Source: Leucothrix arctica (GTDB lineage Bacteria; Pseudomonadota; Gammaproteobacteria; Thiotrichales; Thiotrichaceae). From it: DNA of 64,000 bases. Numbering within the stretch: the first letter of the stretch is position 1; each line of letters begins with the position of its first letter. The stretch lies in the NCBI RefSeq assembly GCF_003172895.1, contig NZ_QGKL01000029.1:124001-188000 (forward strand), in the 5' to 3' direction. Both the position numbers and the translations under genes were made by a program. Shown piece after piece: positions 35,543 through 44,380 of this stretch. The notes beneath the pieces were generated by a model. That model was given only the letters and a program-made list of their open reading frames with translations. It had not been told where the DNA came from and made no database searches.

Positions 35543-36541
35543 TTACTTAAGCGTCTTACGCAAAAAATCTAGCACTAACTCTTGATGCTTAAGCTGAAAC
35601 ACTGCTCGATCAAATCCTTCTTTATCCACACAAATCATCTCCCATAACCTCGGCTTAGCCGCTTTTAGTTCAGCGTTACATGGCTTCATAAAAGCAAAAT
35701 GTCCAGCATCTTCAACATTATATATTTCAGGATTATTCTTCAAACCAGCTAATATAGGAACAACATTGCTTTCATAAGGCACATTCACATCCAACGCGCC
35801 TGACCATATTTGCATTGGGACATTAATCATATTTAGGCTCGCTGCTGTATAAGCAAAACCAAAGGCAGGCGCAACGGTTACAACCGCTTTAATTCTTTTG
35901 TCTTTGCCTGAAATATCCTGCCCAGACTTAGCCATACCACTGTTTTCAACCTCTTTATCCAAACCCATTTCACAGACCCTCTCTGTTGGCTGTTCGTCAC
36001 AAAAGTCAGTTAACTGCTTAACATTAACCTCCGCTCCCGCCAACGACATCACCGTATAACCACCCGCTGAAAAGCCGTAGACTGCGGTTTTCTCAACATC
36101 AAGCGCTGCACGCTGCTTCCATTGTGTGTGCATATAATCAATAACCCGTGACACATGGCGTGGGCGATCAACCATCCAACGCGACGCAGGGTAACTTTCA
36201 TCATCGTCGTTGTTACCGGTATGAGTCGGTGCGGCTACCACAAAACCTGCATCCGCTAAGCTCTTTGCGAGGTCGGCATGCCCTCCCATCCAACCACCAA
36301 AACCATGAGAGATAATGACTAATGGTAGCTTCTCTCCTTTGACTTTTCCCTTACGCGCCAAGGCTTGCCTGAAAGGCGTGTTTGGTTTTGTCGGCGCTAC
36401 CGAATCACTGGGATACCAAATACCAACCTCCAATGTTTTATCATCGGGATCAGGAACGTTTTGGAACTGAAAACCTGTACTCATCGCAGCGTGATTAAGG
36501 AGTAAACCGAAACCAATACCTAATAATTTTAAAGACGTCAT
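35543..36541 (-). CDS. Exported alpha/beta hydrolase, dienelactone hydrolase / PAF-acetylhydrolase-like
   Basis: About 332 residues from the ATG at 36541, preceded by GGAAGGT; an ATG five codons earlier is possible. A signal-like N-terminus leads into WYPSDSV, the oxyanion-hole motif ISHGFGGWMG, the nucleophile elbow YGFSAGGYT, an Asp region near WSGALDVNVPYES and a late His in EDAGHFAFM. It is probably a periplasmic esterase or lactonase with an unknown substrate. It is divergent from the AraC gene, with a direct-repeat operator between them, so the regulator probably controls it. Confidence 0.82.
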   Translation of the reverse strand: MTSLKLLGIGFGLLLNHAAMSTGFQFQNVPDPDDKTLEVGIWYPSDSVAPTKPNTPFRQALARKGKVKGEKLPLVIISHGFGGWMGGHADLAKSLADAGFVVAAPTHTGNNDDDESYPASRWMVDRPRHVSRVIDYMHTQWKQRAALDVEKTAVYGFSAGGYTVMSLAGAEVNVKQLTDFCDEQPTERVCEMGLDKEVENSGMAKSGQDISGKDKRIKAVVTVAPAFGFAYTAASLNMINVPMQIWSGALDVNVPYESNVVPILAGLKNNPEIYNVEDAGHFAFMKPCNAELKAAKPRLWEMICVDKEGFDRAVFQLKHQELVLDFLRKTLK

Positions 36542-36614
36542 ATCATTACCTTCCAAGATTGTTTGTCATGAGTCCAACTTACGCTTCACCCTGCTATTGC
36601 GCGCCCTAGATCGT

Positions 36615-36644
36615 GATATAGGTCGTTCCAAATCAAGATATAGG
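36615..36644 (+). promoter_or_regulatory. Direct-repeat operator typical of AraC regulators
   Basis: GATATAGG occurs at 36615-36622 and 36637-36644, exactly 22 bases (two helical turns) apart, each within a TC-N2-GATATAGG-N-C context. It lies between the hydrolase gene and the AraC gene. AraC proteins commonly bind direct repeats with this spacing. Confidence 0.65.
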
Positions 36645-36685
36645 CCATACTCAAGCTGTATTTATAGAGAACTAATCATCTTATT

Positions 36686-37762
36686 ATGTTGTTTATTCCG
36701 CTCCCCTTTGTACTGACATTGCTCCTGTGCATTATTCTGTTTCGGCTCTACCAACAGCGCGAAACCTTGCCTTCTAGTCAGCTATTTTTAACGCTGATTA
36801 GCACCTATACACTTGGCACAGCATTGGTTGGTATTCGTTGGGGATACGGCATTACGGCAGTGCAACCAATCATGGCTGTATGCGCGGTGAGTTGGGCGAT
36901 TTTGGCGTGGCTGTGTTTTCGTAGTCTGACTATCGAAGGTGCTTCAATAATCTGGCGAAAGGACTACGTACATGCACTTCCTGTCGTAGCAGTCCTATTA
37001 CAAATACTGCTTATGCCTGATCTGATTGATATACTCATCATCGCGACAGATGTGTTTTATGGATACCTACTGCTAAAGCTTGCACGTCAAGGCCAGAGCG
37101 CTTTAAAAACAGTTCGACTAGAACAAGTCACGACGGTGCATAAAGGCCTTTACGCTACCGCTTATATATTAATGTTATTTGCAGTACTTGATGTCGTTAT
37201 CTTTATCGATATTGAAATCTTCGGCGGCAAGTACGCAGCCAGCTTAATCACCTTTGCCAATATCCCTATGATCTTTGCTTTGGGTTTTGTTGCGTCATTG
37301 GCGAGTCAAAGTCAGCCTCAAACTAGAGTAGTCGAAGCTAATGGTGAGTCGGTTTTAAAAAGTGTACCCGACCAAAGTGCAACGAAGGAAACTGAAAGAG
37401 CAGACACTGACCTTAGTACTGATAAAGCACTGGTTGAACGCCTCGATAAATTTATGCGTGAGACAGAACTGTACAAAGACGTTGATCTCAACCTCGCCAA
37501 ACTAGCGCGTAAGTTTGGCATCCCTACCCGCCAAATATCCGCAGCGGTTAACAAGGTCAAAAGTATCAATGTCTCGCAGTATGTCAATGCTTACCGAGTG
37601 CAGGCACTTTGTGAGTTACTGGAGTCGAGTGATCAACCGATTATTCAACTGCAACTAGAGACAGGCTTCCAAACTAAGTCTAACTGCAACCGTGAGTTTT
37701 TAAGAGTGACGGGACTTAGCCCAAGTCAGTGGCGAGAGCAAAAGCGTCAACCAACTAGCTAA
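36686..37762 (+). CDS. AraC-family regulator with N-terminal membrane domain
   Basis: 358 residues. The first 210 residues hold about six to seven hydrophobic segments, and the last 100 form the two-HTH AraC domain (LARKFGIPTRQISAAVNKV, then IIQLQLETGFQTKSNCNREF and TGLSPSQWRE). A charged linker joins them. Membrane-bound AraC proteins of this design sense a signal at the inner membrane and act directly on DNA. It is divergent from the hydrolase gene, which it likely controls. Confidence 0.88.
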   Translation: MLFIPLPFVLTLLLCIILFRLYQQRETLPSSQLFLTLISTYTLGTALVGIRWGYGITAVQPIMAVCAVSWAILAWLCFRSLTIEGASIIWRKDYVHALPVVAVLLQILLMPDLIDILIIATDVFYGYLLLKLARQGQSALKTVRLEQVTTVHKGLYATAYILMLFAVLDVVIFIDIEIFGGKYAASLITFANIPMIFALGFVASLASQSQPQTRVVEANGESVLKSVPDQSATKETERADTDLSTDKALVERLDKFMRETELYKDVDLNLAKLARKFGIPTRQISAAVNKVKSINVSQYVNAYRVQALCELLESSDQPIIQLQLETGFQTKSNCNREFLRVTGLSPSQWREQKRQPTS

Positions 37763-37825
37763 CTCACTTAAAGTGGGAGGTGCTTTTACTATCAAAGTAT
37801 TGACGTTAAAAATTGCATGCACCCT

Positions 37826-37876
37826 TTAACATAGTTAACATTTTTATTGACATAATTGATAACAAAAACATACCCT
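37826..37876 (+). promoter_or_regulatory. Candidate promoter and repeat operator of the STAND-HipA module
   Basis: TTAACAT is directly repeated at 37826-37832 and 37835-37841, just upstream of TTGACA at 37847-37852, which is followed after 18 bases by TACCCT. The promoter is weak at the -10. The repeats are a possible autoregulatory site for the HTH domain, as HipB-type proteins bind their own promoter; inference only. Confidence 0.35.
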
Positions 37877-37906
37877 GATCGTTCAATCCAACGATAGGCA
37901 AAACCT

Positions 37907-40483
37907 GTGTCCACCACCATTGAATCTGAACTCTTTATCAAAAGAGTCAAACAGCTATTACAAAACAAACGTTGGACACAATCAGAGTTAGCGCAAAAAA
38001 CAGGATTGTCGACCCCACAGCTTTCCCGCTTGTTGTCTGGTAAAAACAAGCGCGTCCAGCAAACAACTATCGATAAGATACTGCATGCGTTTGAGCTGAC
38101 ACAGGCGCAATTCTTTGAGCAGAGCACAATGCCCGAAGTCAGCCCACCCACGTTAAATACCAACAGCATGTACTCCGACCGCTTACCCACGGTTTCAGGC
38201 AAGTTTATTGGCCGCGAGCGCGAGCTAGCTGTTTTAGATGATGCCTTAGCAAATCCTGAAATCAATATCCTGCAATTCATCGCACCCGGTGGTACGGGCA
38301 AAACAAAGCTTCTGCGCCATTGGTTAAATAACTCACGCGACAAAGCGCCCGTGATGATTGCATGGTCGTTTTATTCGCAAGGTGCGACGGTTAATAAACA
38401 GCTTTCGACTAGCCCGTTTTTCAAACACGCTTTAAACCTGCTGCAAGCAGATCAGCACACTTTCTCTTCGGACGAAGAGAAAGGCGATTATCTTGCGAAT
38501 TTATTGCGTGCTCGCCAGTGTTTATTAGTCCTCGATGGGCTAGAGCCAATGCAACACGCTGACCCTGCTAACCGTGGCGAGCTTAAAGATCGCGCACTCA
38601 GTCGTTTACTGAAAAATTTAGCAGGTCAGCCGAGCAAGCTGTGCATCATCACTAGCCGTATCGCGGTGTATGAACTAAGCGATCGCAACTCGGTGCTGTC
38701 ATATAACCTGCAAAATCTTGAAACTTCTGACGGTATTAACTTGCTGGAGTCGCTAGGTGTTAAAGGCCCACGCCAAGCTATTCGCCAAGCGGTTATCGAC
38801 TACGCTGGACATGCGTTAGCGTTGAGCTTATTGGGAAACCTACTCAGACTGCGTTACCAAGGTAATATTAATAAGCGAAATGTGCTGCCGCCGCTGATTC
38901 AGGGCAGCCGAGATAAGAACAGCCGCCATGCATTCAAAGTCATGCAAGCGTATCAAGACTGGTTTGCTGGCACAGCAGAACTCTCATTACTGTATCTGCT
39001 AGGCATGTTCGATCATCCAGTGACGCTGTCTGCGCTAGAGGCCCTTTGGCAGGCAAACATTAAAGACCTCACTGAGGGTATTTCTGAAGAAGATTGGTAT
39101 CAAGCGATTGATAGTCTGCGTAATGATCATCACATACTCACCCAAGCTGAGTTTGACGATGACCATCACAACTTCCAATCGCTAGACTGTCATCCTCTGA
39201 TACGTGAGTACTTTGGCCAGCAGTTAGCGAGCAAGCAACCAGAGACGTGGAAGCAAGCGCACCAATGCCTCTATGAATACTACAAAGCAGTCCCTGATAA
39301 AGAGCAGCCGGATACCCTAGAAGAAATGCAGCCGCTGTTCCATGCGGTTAAACATGGGTGTACCGCAGGGCTTTACGAAGAAACTTTTGAGGATGTTTAT
39401 TGGCAGCGTATTTGCCGACAAAACGAGTTATACCTCACGGTTAAACTGGGTGCCTTTGGCGACGAGTTAGCGACGATTGCCAACTTCTTTGCAGTGCCTT
39501 GGGATACTTTTAAAGGTGACTTGCCCGATGAATATACCTACTTCTTGACGTCATCCGCAGCGATGAGTTTGAAGGCGCTAGGGCGTATTAAAGAAGCACA
39601 TCGCCCTGCAAAAAAACTCCTTTCTATTATCGTGAGTTTTGGACAGTGGGAAGCCGCAGCAACCTACTCGGAAGACCTTTGCCAACTTCAGCTCACATTA
39701 GGCAACCTGAGTGAGGCATTAGAAACTGCCAAGCTTGGTTTGAGCTATGCAGACAACTCAGAAGATACGCTTAAAAAGGCGATATCCCGCGCTGTTTATG
39801 CCCGCGCATTATACCAAACGGGTGATACTGAAGGTGCATTGGACTATTACCAAGCCTGTAAAACCATTCAACAAGAAGGCAATTTAGAAGCGCCCTACCT
39901 TGATGCGGTTTGGGGATATGGTGAGTTGTTGATTGAGCAAGAACAGTTGGATGATGCGACACAAAGCACGCTTGAAATTAACCGATGGTTTACTCAAGCC
40001 AAGCCGTCGTCAGCCTCTTTATTACCGTTGACGCTTAATACGTTAAACCTTGTGAGAGGCGCATTGGCACAAGGGGAGTACTCGCTTGAGGCTATAGATC
40101 AAACAGTTAACTCCCTCCGTAACTTAGGTCGCAAAGACTTATTGCCGCTAGGACTTATTGCCCGTGCTGCTCTATGTCGTGAAACTGGCTTATTTGTGCA
40201 AGCGCATCAGGACTTGGCGGAAGCATTTGATATTGCATCACCCTCAGGTATGCGGCTTTATTTAACTGACTATCATCTAGCCATGGCGAAGTTGCTATTA
40301 AAGCAGTGGCAGCAACAACTTCTGGATGATACCACCCAAGATAAAATCCAAGATCATATCGCTCAAGCAACCGTGCTGATTGATGAGACTGGCTACCACC
40401 GACGAGATAATAAGGTGGCTGCACTCATCGGCCCAAGCGCTATTAAGCCCGAAGCACAACAAGAGTGGAGCGAAGAATGGTGA
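37907..40483 (+). CDS. HTH-STAND NTPase-TPR protein paired with HipA
   Basis: 858 residues with a GTG start; no nearer ATG exists before residue 75. Order: an Xre-type HTH at about 10-70 (WTQSELAQKTGLSTPQLSRL), a STAND/NB-ARC-like NTPase at about 95-440 and helical TPR-like repeats to the end. The NTPase has FIGRERELAVLDDAL, Walker A GGTGKTKL with Lys near 132, Walker B CLLVLDGLE near 205-213, a TSR sensor near 249-251, a GHALALSLLG segment and HPLIREYF near 429. Its stop overlaps the hipA start. In HipBA systems this place belongs to HipB, a small HTH antitoxin, so this may be a HipB-like repressor fused to a signal-gated switch. That function is inference. Base composition does not obviously differ from its neighbours. 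Confidence 0.85.
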   Translation: MSTTIESELFIKRVKQLLQNKRWTQSELAQKTGLSTPQLSRLLSGKNKRVQQTTIDKILHAFELTQAQFFEQSTMPEVSPPTLNTNSMYSDRLPTVSGKFIGRERELAVLDDALANPEINILQFIAPGGTGKTKLLRHWLNNSRDKAPVMIAWSFYSQGATVNKQLSTSPFFKHALNLLQADQHTFSSDEEKGDYLANLLRARQCLLVLDGLEPMQHADPANRGELKDRALSRLLKNLAGQPSKLCIITSRIAVYELSDRNSVLSYNLQNLETSDGINLLESLGVKGPRQAIRQAVIDYAGHALALSLLGNLLRLRYQGNINKRNVLPPLIQGSRDKNSRHAFKVMQAYQDWFAGTAELSLLYLLGMFDHPVTLSALEALWQANIKDLTEGISEEDWYQAIDSLRNDHHILTQAEFDDDHHNFQSLDCHPLIREYFGQQLASKQPETWKQAHQCLYEYYKAVPDKEQPDTLEEMQPLFHAVKHGCTAGLYEETFEDVYWQRICRQNELYLTVKLGAFGDELATIANFFAVPWDTFKGDLPDEYTYFLTSSAAMSLKALGRIKEAHRPAKKLLSIIVSFGQWEAAATYSEDLCQLQLTLGNLSEALETAKLGLSYADNSEDTLKKAISRAVYARALYQTGDTEGALDYYQACKTIQQEGNLEAPYLDAVWGYGELLIEQEQLDDATQSTLEINRWFTQAKPSSASLLPLTLNTLNLVRGALAQGEYSLEAIDQTVNSLRNLGRKDLLPLGLIARAALCRETGLFVQAHQDLAEAFDIASPSGMRLYLTDYHLAMAKLLLKQWQQQLLDDTTQDKIQDHIAQATVLIDETGYHRRDNKVAALIGPSAIKPEAQQEWSEEW

Positions 40484-41790
40484 AAACACTAACGGTTTTA
40501 ATGAATGGTTTGTTGATCGGTCACCTTCGCAAATCTAGCGAAGGCGGTATGTCTTTTCGCTATGATGAGTCATGGCTAACCACGCCCGACAAGCGCCCTA
40601 TTTCAATGCATTTACCGACTGAGCCAGCGCTGCACACGGGCGATCAGGTGTATAATTTTTTCGACAATTTACTGCCTGACAACCCTGCGATTCGAACGCA
40701 TATACAACAACGCTTTGCTGTACGCAGTAACCACCCTTTTGATTTATTAGAAGCGATTGGTAAAGACTGCATCGGGGCTATTCAACTGTATCGCTCAGAT
40801 GAAACGCCTCATTTATTACGCGCCATTGTCGGTACACCGCTCTCCGAAGATGACCTAAAACAGAAAGTCGCTTCAAGCAGAACCGCACCACTAGGCATGA
40901 CACCTTCACACGAAGATTTTCGAATATCATTGGCAGGTGCGCAGGATAAAACCGGTTTTCTTTGGCATGACAATCAATGGCAAACGCCCGAAGGCACAAC
41001 GCCGACCACGCATATTATTAAACTGCCGATTGGTAAGATTGACCATAACTCGATTGATCTCACCGACAGTGTTGATAATGAGTGGCTCTGTTTAAACATT
41101 TTGCGTTTATATGGATTGGACATTACCAATGCTGACCGCTTAACCATCGCCGACACTACCGTGCTGGCTGTTGAGCGCTTTGACCGTCGGCTATCCAGAG
41201 ATAAAAGCTGGATCATGCGCTTGCCGCAAGAAGACATGTGCCAAGCCCTTGGTTACTCTTCTGGGCAGAAGTATCAAGCAGATGGTGGCCCCGGCATGGT
41301 GGAAATCATGAAGCTACTTGAGCGCTCGGACAATGCTGAAAAAGATCGTCATGACTTCATGAAAATCAACTTTCTGTTTTGGTTGATGTGCGCACCTGAC
41401 GGACACGCTAAGAACTTCAGTATCTTTATACTGCAAGGCGGCAAGTTTAAAATGACACCTTTTTACGATGTGCTTTCGCTTTACCCGCTCATGGCTAACC
41501 GCCAGATCAATCAGCGTGATATCAAAATGGCGATGGGCTTAAAAGGCAGCAAGCAGTATTACAACTGGTATGGCCCAAGTCTTACTATTGATCATGTTCT
41601 CTCAACAGCAGACCAGTGCGGCTTTAGTCGCGACATCATGTATGACATTGTGAAGACGGCTTTGGCTCAGACTGAGGAAGTGATTCAAAAGGCTGAGCAA
41701 TTGATTCCGAGCGACCTTTCTCGTGACGTGAGTAACTCGATTTTTGATGGTATGCGCACGACAGCAGCGCGACTAGAAAAGCAGTTATAG
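40477..41790 (+). CDS. hipA: HipA-family serine/threonine kinase toxin, full length
   Basis: 437 residues from the ATG at 40477, overlapping the upstream stop as ATGGTGA with GGAG seven bases before. The HipA N-terminal subdomain covers about 1-110. The P-loop segment RISLAGAQDKTG carries Ser151, matching the E. coli autophosphorylation Ser150. Lys182 in HIIKLP, Asp308 in APDGHAKNFS and Asp331 in PFYDVLS correspond to the ATP, catalytic and magnesium residues. The kinase therefore looks active. E. coli HipA phosphorylates glutamyl-tRNA synthetase and induces dormancy; the target here is unknown. Its partner is the HTH-STAND protein; no HipB-size gene is nearby. Confidence 0.9.
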   Translation: MVKTLTVLMNGLLIGHLRKSSEGGMSFRYDESWLTTPDKRPISMHLPTEPALHTGDQVYNFFDNLLPDNPAIRTHIQQRFAVRSNHPFDLLEAIGKDCIGAIQLYRSDETPHLLRAIVGTPLSEDDLKQKVASSRTAPLGMTPSHEDFRISLAGAQDKTGFLWHDNQWQTPEGTTPTTHIIKLPIGKIDHNSIDLTDSVDNEWLCLNILRLYGLDITNADRLTIADTTVLAVERFDRRLSRDKSWIMRLPQEDMCQALGYSSGQKYQADGGPGMVEIMKLLERSDNAEKDRHDFMKINFLFWLMCAPDGHAKNFSIFILQGGKFKMTPFYDVLSLYPLMANRQINQRDIKMAMGLKGSKQYYNWYGPSLTIDHVLSTADQCGFSRDIMYDIVKTALAQTEEVIQKAEQLIPSDLSRDVSNSIFDGMRTTAARLEKQL

Positions 41791-41823
41791 CCAAGCATTT
41801 TAACCGCCATTAAGCTGACAAAC

Positions 41824-42717
41824 TCAGCCTAGTGACGGGCTTCCTCGATGACTTTCTTCAATCATAAAGTCACGAAACGCACGGTTAGCCATCGATAAAT
41901 ATCCCTGCTTTCGCCACGCAACTTGTATGTCGAGCAGGAAGTCTTCAGTAAACGGAATCGCCACCAAACCCTCACCCTCTTGCAAGACGATATCCAAAAA
42001 GGCAGTGATACCAAACCCCTGACGCACAAATGATTTCATCAATGGAATCAGATTGGTTTCGATACTCACATTGAGCTCAATACCCGCTTTCTCTGCTAGC
42101 TGATCGATCAATTGACGGTGAAAATATCCCGGCTTAAATATCGCTAACTCTTCACGCAAAAACTCCTCAACACCAATAGTTGGCCGAGAAGCAAAGCGAT
42201 GATCTTCCGCAACGGCAGCCACCATTGGCACCTGCATAATCGAAACGCCTTCTAGTGACGGCAAAATCGTGTCTGACTCGACAAAGGCTAAATCCACTTC
42301 CCCCTGCTCCAACATCGACTGCAACTTCACTGTGCCTGCATCCACGATCGACAGTTTAATGTCTGGGTAACGGTGTCGAAACGCCATCAAGAGCGATGGA
42401 AAATGATATGAACCCAACATCCCAGGAATACCGACACGCACCAAGCCACTCTCCAAACCTTGCAGCTCGTTCATGGCATTACGTGCATCATCAACCCGCT
42501 GCGTCACGGTTTTGGCGTGACGATAAAGTACCTCGCCCTCGTCGGTTAAACTGAGGCGACGCTCCAAGCGGTTAAATAAAGGAAAACCAACCTCCTGCTC
42601 CAGCCGTTTAATCGACATACTTATCGCAGGCTGAGCAATCGACAGTGCCGCTGCTGCACCGGTGAAGCTACCGCAATCAACCACCGCACAGAAATAACGT
42701 AAGACCTTACTTTCCAT
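41824..42717 (-). CDS. LysR-family transcriptional regulator
   Basis: 297 residues from the ATG at 42717, preceded by AAGGGTG. The N-terminal winged HTH has LRYFCAVVDCGSFTGAAAALSIAQPAISM, split around the recognition helix, followed by a two-lobed effector-binding domain (RVGIPGMLG, VDAGTVKLQSMLEQGEVDLAF). It resembles CynR/CbbR-like regulators. It is divergent from an MFS transporter, which it probably controls; the inducer is unknown. Confidence 0.88.
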   Translation of the reverse strand: MESKVLRYFCAVVDCGSFTGAAAALSIAQPAISMSIKRLEQEVGFPLFNRLERRLSLTDEGEVLYRHAKTVTQRVDDARNAMNELQGLESGLVRVGIPGMLGSYHFPSLLMAFRHRYPDIKLSIVDAGTVKLQSMLEQGEVDLAFVESDTILPSLEGVSIMQVPMVAAVAEDHRFASRPTIGVEEFLREELAIFKPGYFHRQLIDQLAEKAGIELNVSIETNLIPLMKSFVRQGFGITAFLDIVLQEGEGLVAIPFTEDFLLDIQVAWRKQGYLSMANRAFRDFMIEESHRGSPSLG

Positions 42718-42837
42718 CAATAACACCCTTGCTCTCAGTAGAACTCATGCAACATATAATGATACAAACCATCACAAACATATATTTTTATTATATTAAG
42801 CGGATCTTTATACTCACGCATCCTATTATTTGTACCG

Positions 42838-44043
42838 ATGACGCTTATGAATACACAGCAACTGACACGCGCTATTGTTGCGCTCTGCCTAGGCTCTATT
42901 GCCGTATTCATTAACTTGTATGCGGCTCAACCTTTACTGCCTGTATTCGCTAACGAGTTCCAACTTACCGAGCTAGAGGCCGCTCGTAGCTTGACGATCA
43001 GCACTTTCATGCTGGGTCTTTCTCTACTGTTTTATGGGCCGCTGTCTGACGCGATTGGTCGTAAAGTTATCATGTCCGTGACTTTGGTCTGTATCACCAT
43101 TACAAGCTTTGCCTTGAGTTACGCGAGTAGTTATGAAGAGCTACTGTTGTTACGCGCCTTACAAGGCTTCTTTCTAGGCGGTATTCCTGCAACCGCGGTC
43201 GCTTATATTGGTGAAGAGTTTCCTCGTGCTAAAGTCGCCGCGATCATTGGGTTCTACATCAGCGCTAACTCTATCGGTGGTATCACAGGGCGCATACTGG
43301 GTGGTTTTGTCAGTGACTTAGCCGACTGGCAAACGGTATTTTTAGTAGTAACCGTGATCAACACTATCATCACTAGTTACTTCATTTTGGCACTGCCTGC
43401 CTCAGTGTCGTTTATACCGCAAAAGCTACGTCTCAGCTCTACCGTTCACAAACTTTATGGACACCTATGCAATCGCCAATTGCTGGTCGCGTACTTCATT
43501 GGCGGCTTTCATTTTATGATTGTTTTAACGCTGTATAGCTACATCATTTTTGTATTGGCTGACGCACCCTACTCACTCTCTTCAAGTTGGCTGGGCCTAC
43601 TATTTTTAACCTATGCGAGCGGTACAATTGGCTCTGCTTTCATTGGCACAATAGATAAGAAAATCTCCTGTGCGCGACGCATTATAATGGGCACATGCTT
43701 CATTATCGTCGGCACTCTTTGTACTCTCCAAGGCAGCTTAATGATGATAATTAGCGGCTTGCTTATTAGTACCTTTGGCTTTTTTGTGGCGCACTCAAGC
43801 TTATCTGGATGGGTCAACACACATGCCATTGGCGCTAAGGCCAGCGCCTCGTCGTTGTACTTGGTTTTTTACTATATGGGTGCAAGTTTGGGCACGCGCT
43901 ACCTTAACCCTTTTTGGGATTTGGCAGGCTACCCTGGGGTCGTTGCAGCATCAATTGTGACGCTAAGTGGTGTATTGGTCGCGGGTGCTTGGCTGTGCAG
44001 ACAGGAATGCCGCAACAAAGCGACTACGTTACAAACAATTTAA
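42838..44043 (+). CDS. MFS transporter, YnfM-like efflux family
   Basis: 401 residues with 12 membrane segments. Features include YAAQPLLPVFANEF near the first helix and the MFS loop motif GPLSDAIGRK between helices 2 and 3, then LRALQGFFLGGIPA. This matches the YnfM/arabinose-efflux-like subfamily. The ATG at 42838 is followed by another three codons later; no strong ribosome-binding site decides. It pairs with the divergent LysR gene. The substrate is unknown. Confidence 0.87.
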   Translation: MTLMNTQQLTRAIVALCLGSIAVFINLYAAQPLLPVFANEFQLTELEAARSLTISTFMLGLSLLFYGPLSDAIGRKVIMSVTLVCITITSFALSYASSYEELLLLRALQGFFLGGIPATAVAYIGEEFPRAKVAAIIGFYISANSIGGITGRILGGFVSDLADWQTVFLVVTVINTIITSYFILALPASVSFIPQKLRLSSTVHKLYGHLCNRQLLVAYFIGGFHFMIVLTLYSYIIFVLADAPYSLSSSWLGLLFLTYASGTIGSAFIGTIDKKISCARRIIMGTCFIIVGTLCTLQGSLMMIISGLLISTFGFFVAHSSLSGWVNTHAIGAKASASSLYLVFYYMGASLGTRYLNPFWDLAGYPGVVAASIVTLSGVLVAGAWLCRQECRNKATTLQTI

Positions 44044-44136
44044 TAAATTACAGACTATTGATATAGATCAAGTTATTCATTGAGATTGCCTGATACAGTT
44101 AATTCATTACTTAATAACTCTATTGGAGAGACTCTT

Positions 44137-44298
44137 ATGACTTACTTATTTAGCCTATCTGGCGCTCTAGTTATTCTGACAATACTTGCGATGATTTTTG
44201 GTATGGGTTGGTTAGCCCATAAAATGTATAAGCTTTCTGCTAAGCCTAGAGTTGAGATTGTACATGATGATATTGATGATCACGCGCCACAACACTAA
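44137..44298 (+). CDS. Small single-pass membrane protein
   Basis: 53 residues from the ATG at 44137, which has a good TTGGAGAG ribosome-binding site; a longer frame to 44080 lacks one. One membrane helix (about 5-30) with a GMGWLAHKMY end, then a short acidic, His-rich tail (VHDDIDDHAPQH). No family recognised. It stands between the MFS gene and the nrt terminator. Confidence 0.6.
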   Translation: MTYLFSLSGALVILTILAMIFGMGWLAHKMYKLSAKPRVEIVHDDIDDHAPQH

Positions 44299-44313
44299 CA
44301 GTAGTTTTAAGGC

Positions 44314-44340
44314 AAAAAAAAGACCTCCAAATAGGAGGTC
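44314..44340 (-). terminator. Intrinsic terminator of the nrt operon
   Basis: On the minus strand GACCTCC, a short loop and GGAGGTC form the stem, followed by eight T residues (A on the plus strand at 44314-44321). It lies about 40 bases past the stop of nrtD. Confidence 0.88.
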
Positions 44341-44380
44341 AAATCACTTCAAGGTACAACAAGGTAAAACTTAAAATTCT

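Noticed and set aside
37792-38343. Long minus-strand frame opposite the start of the STAND gene
   Set aside because: It lies antisense to the clear HTH and NTPase coding sequence and has no domain or ribosome-binding site; a shadow frame.
37907-41790. Genomic island borders (tRNA, integrase, direct repeats) around the STAND-HipA pair
   Set aside because: None was seen within several kilobases on either side, so mobility is not supported by the sequence.
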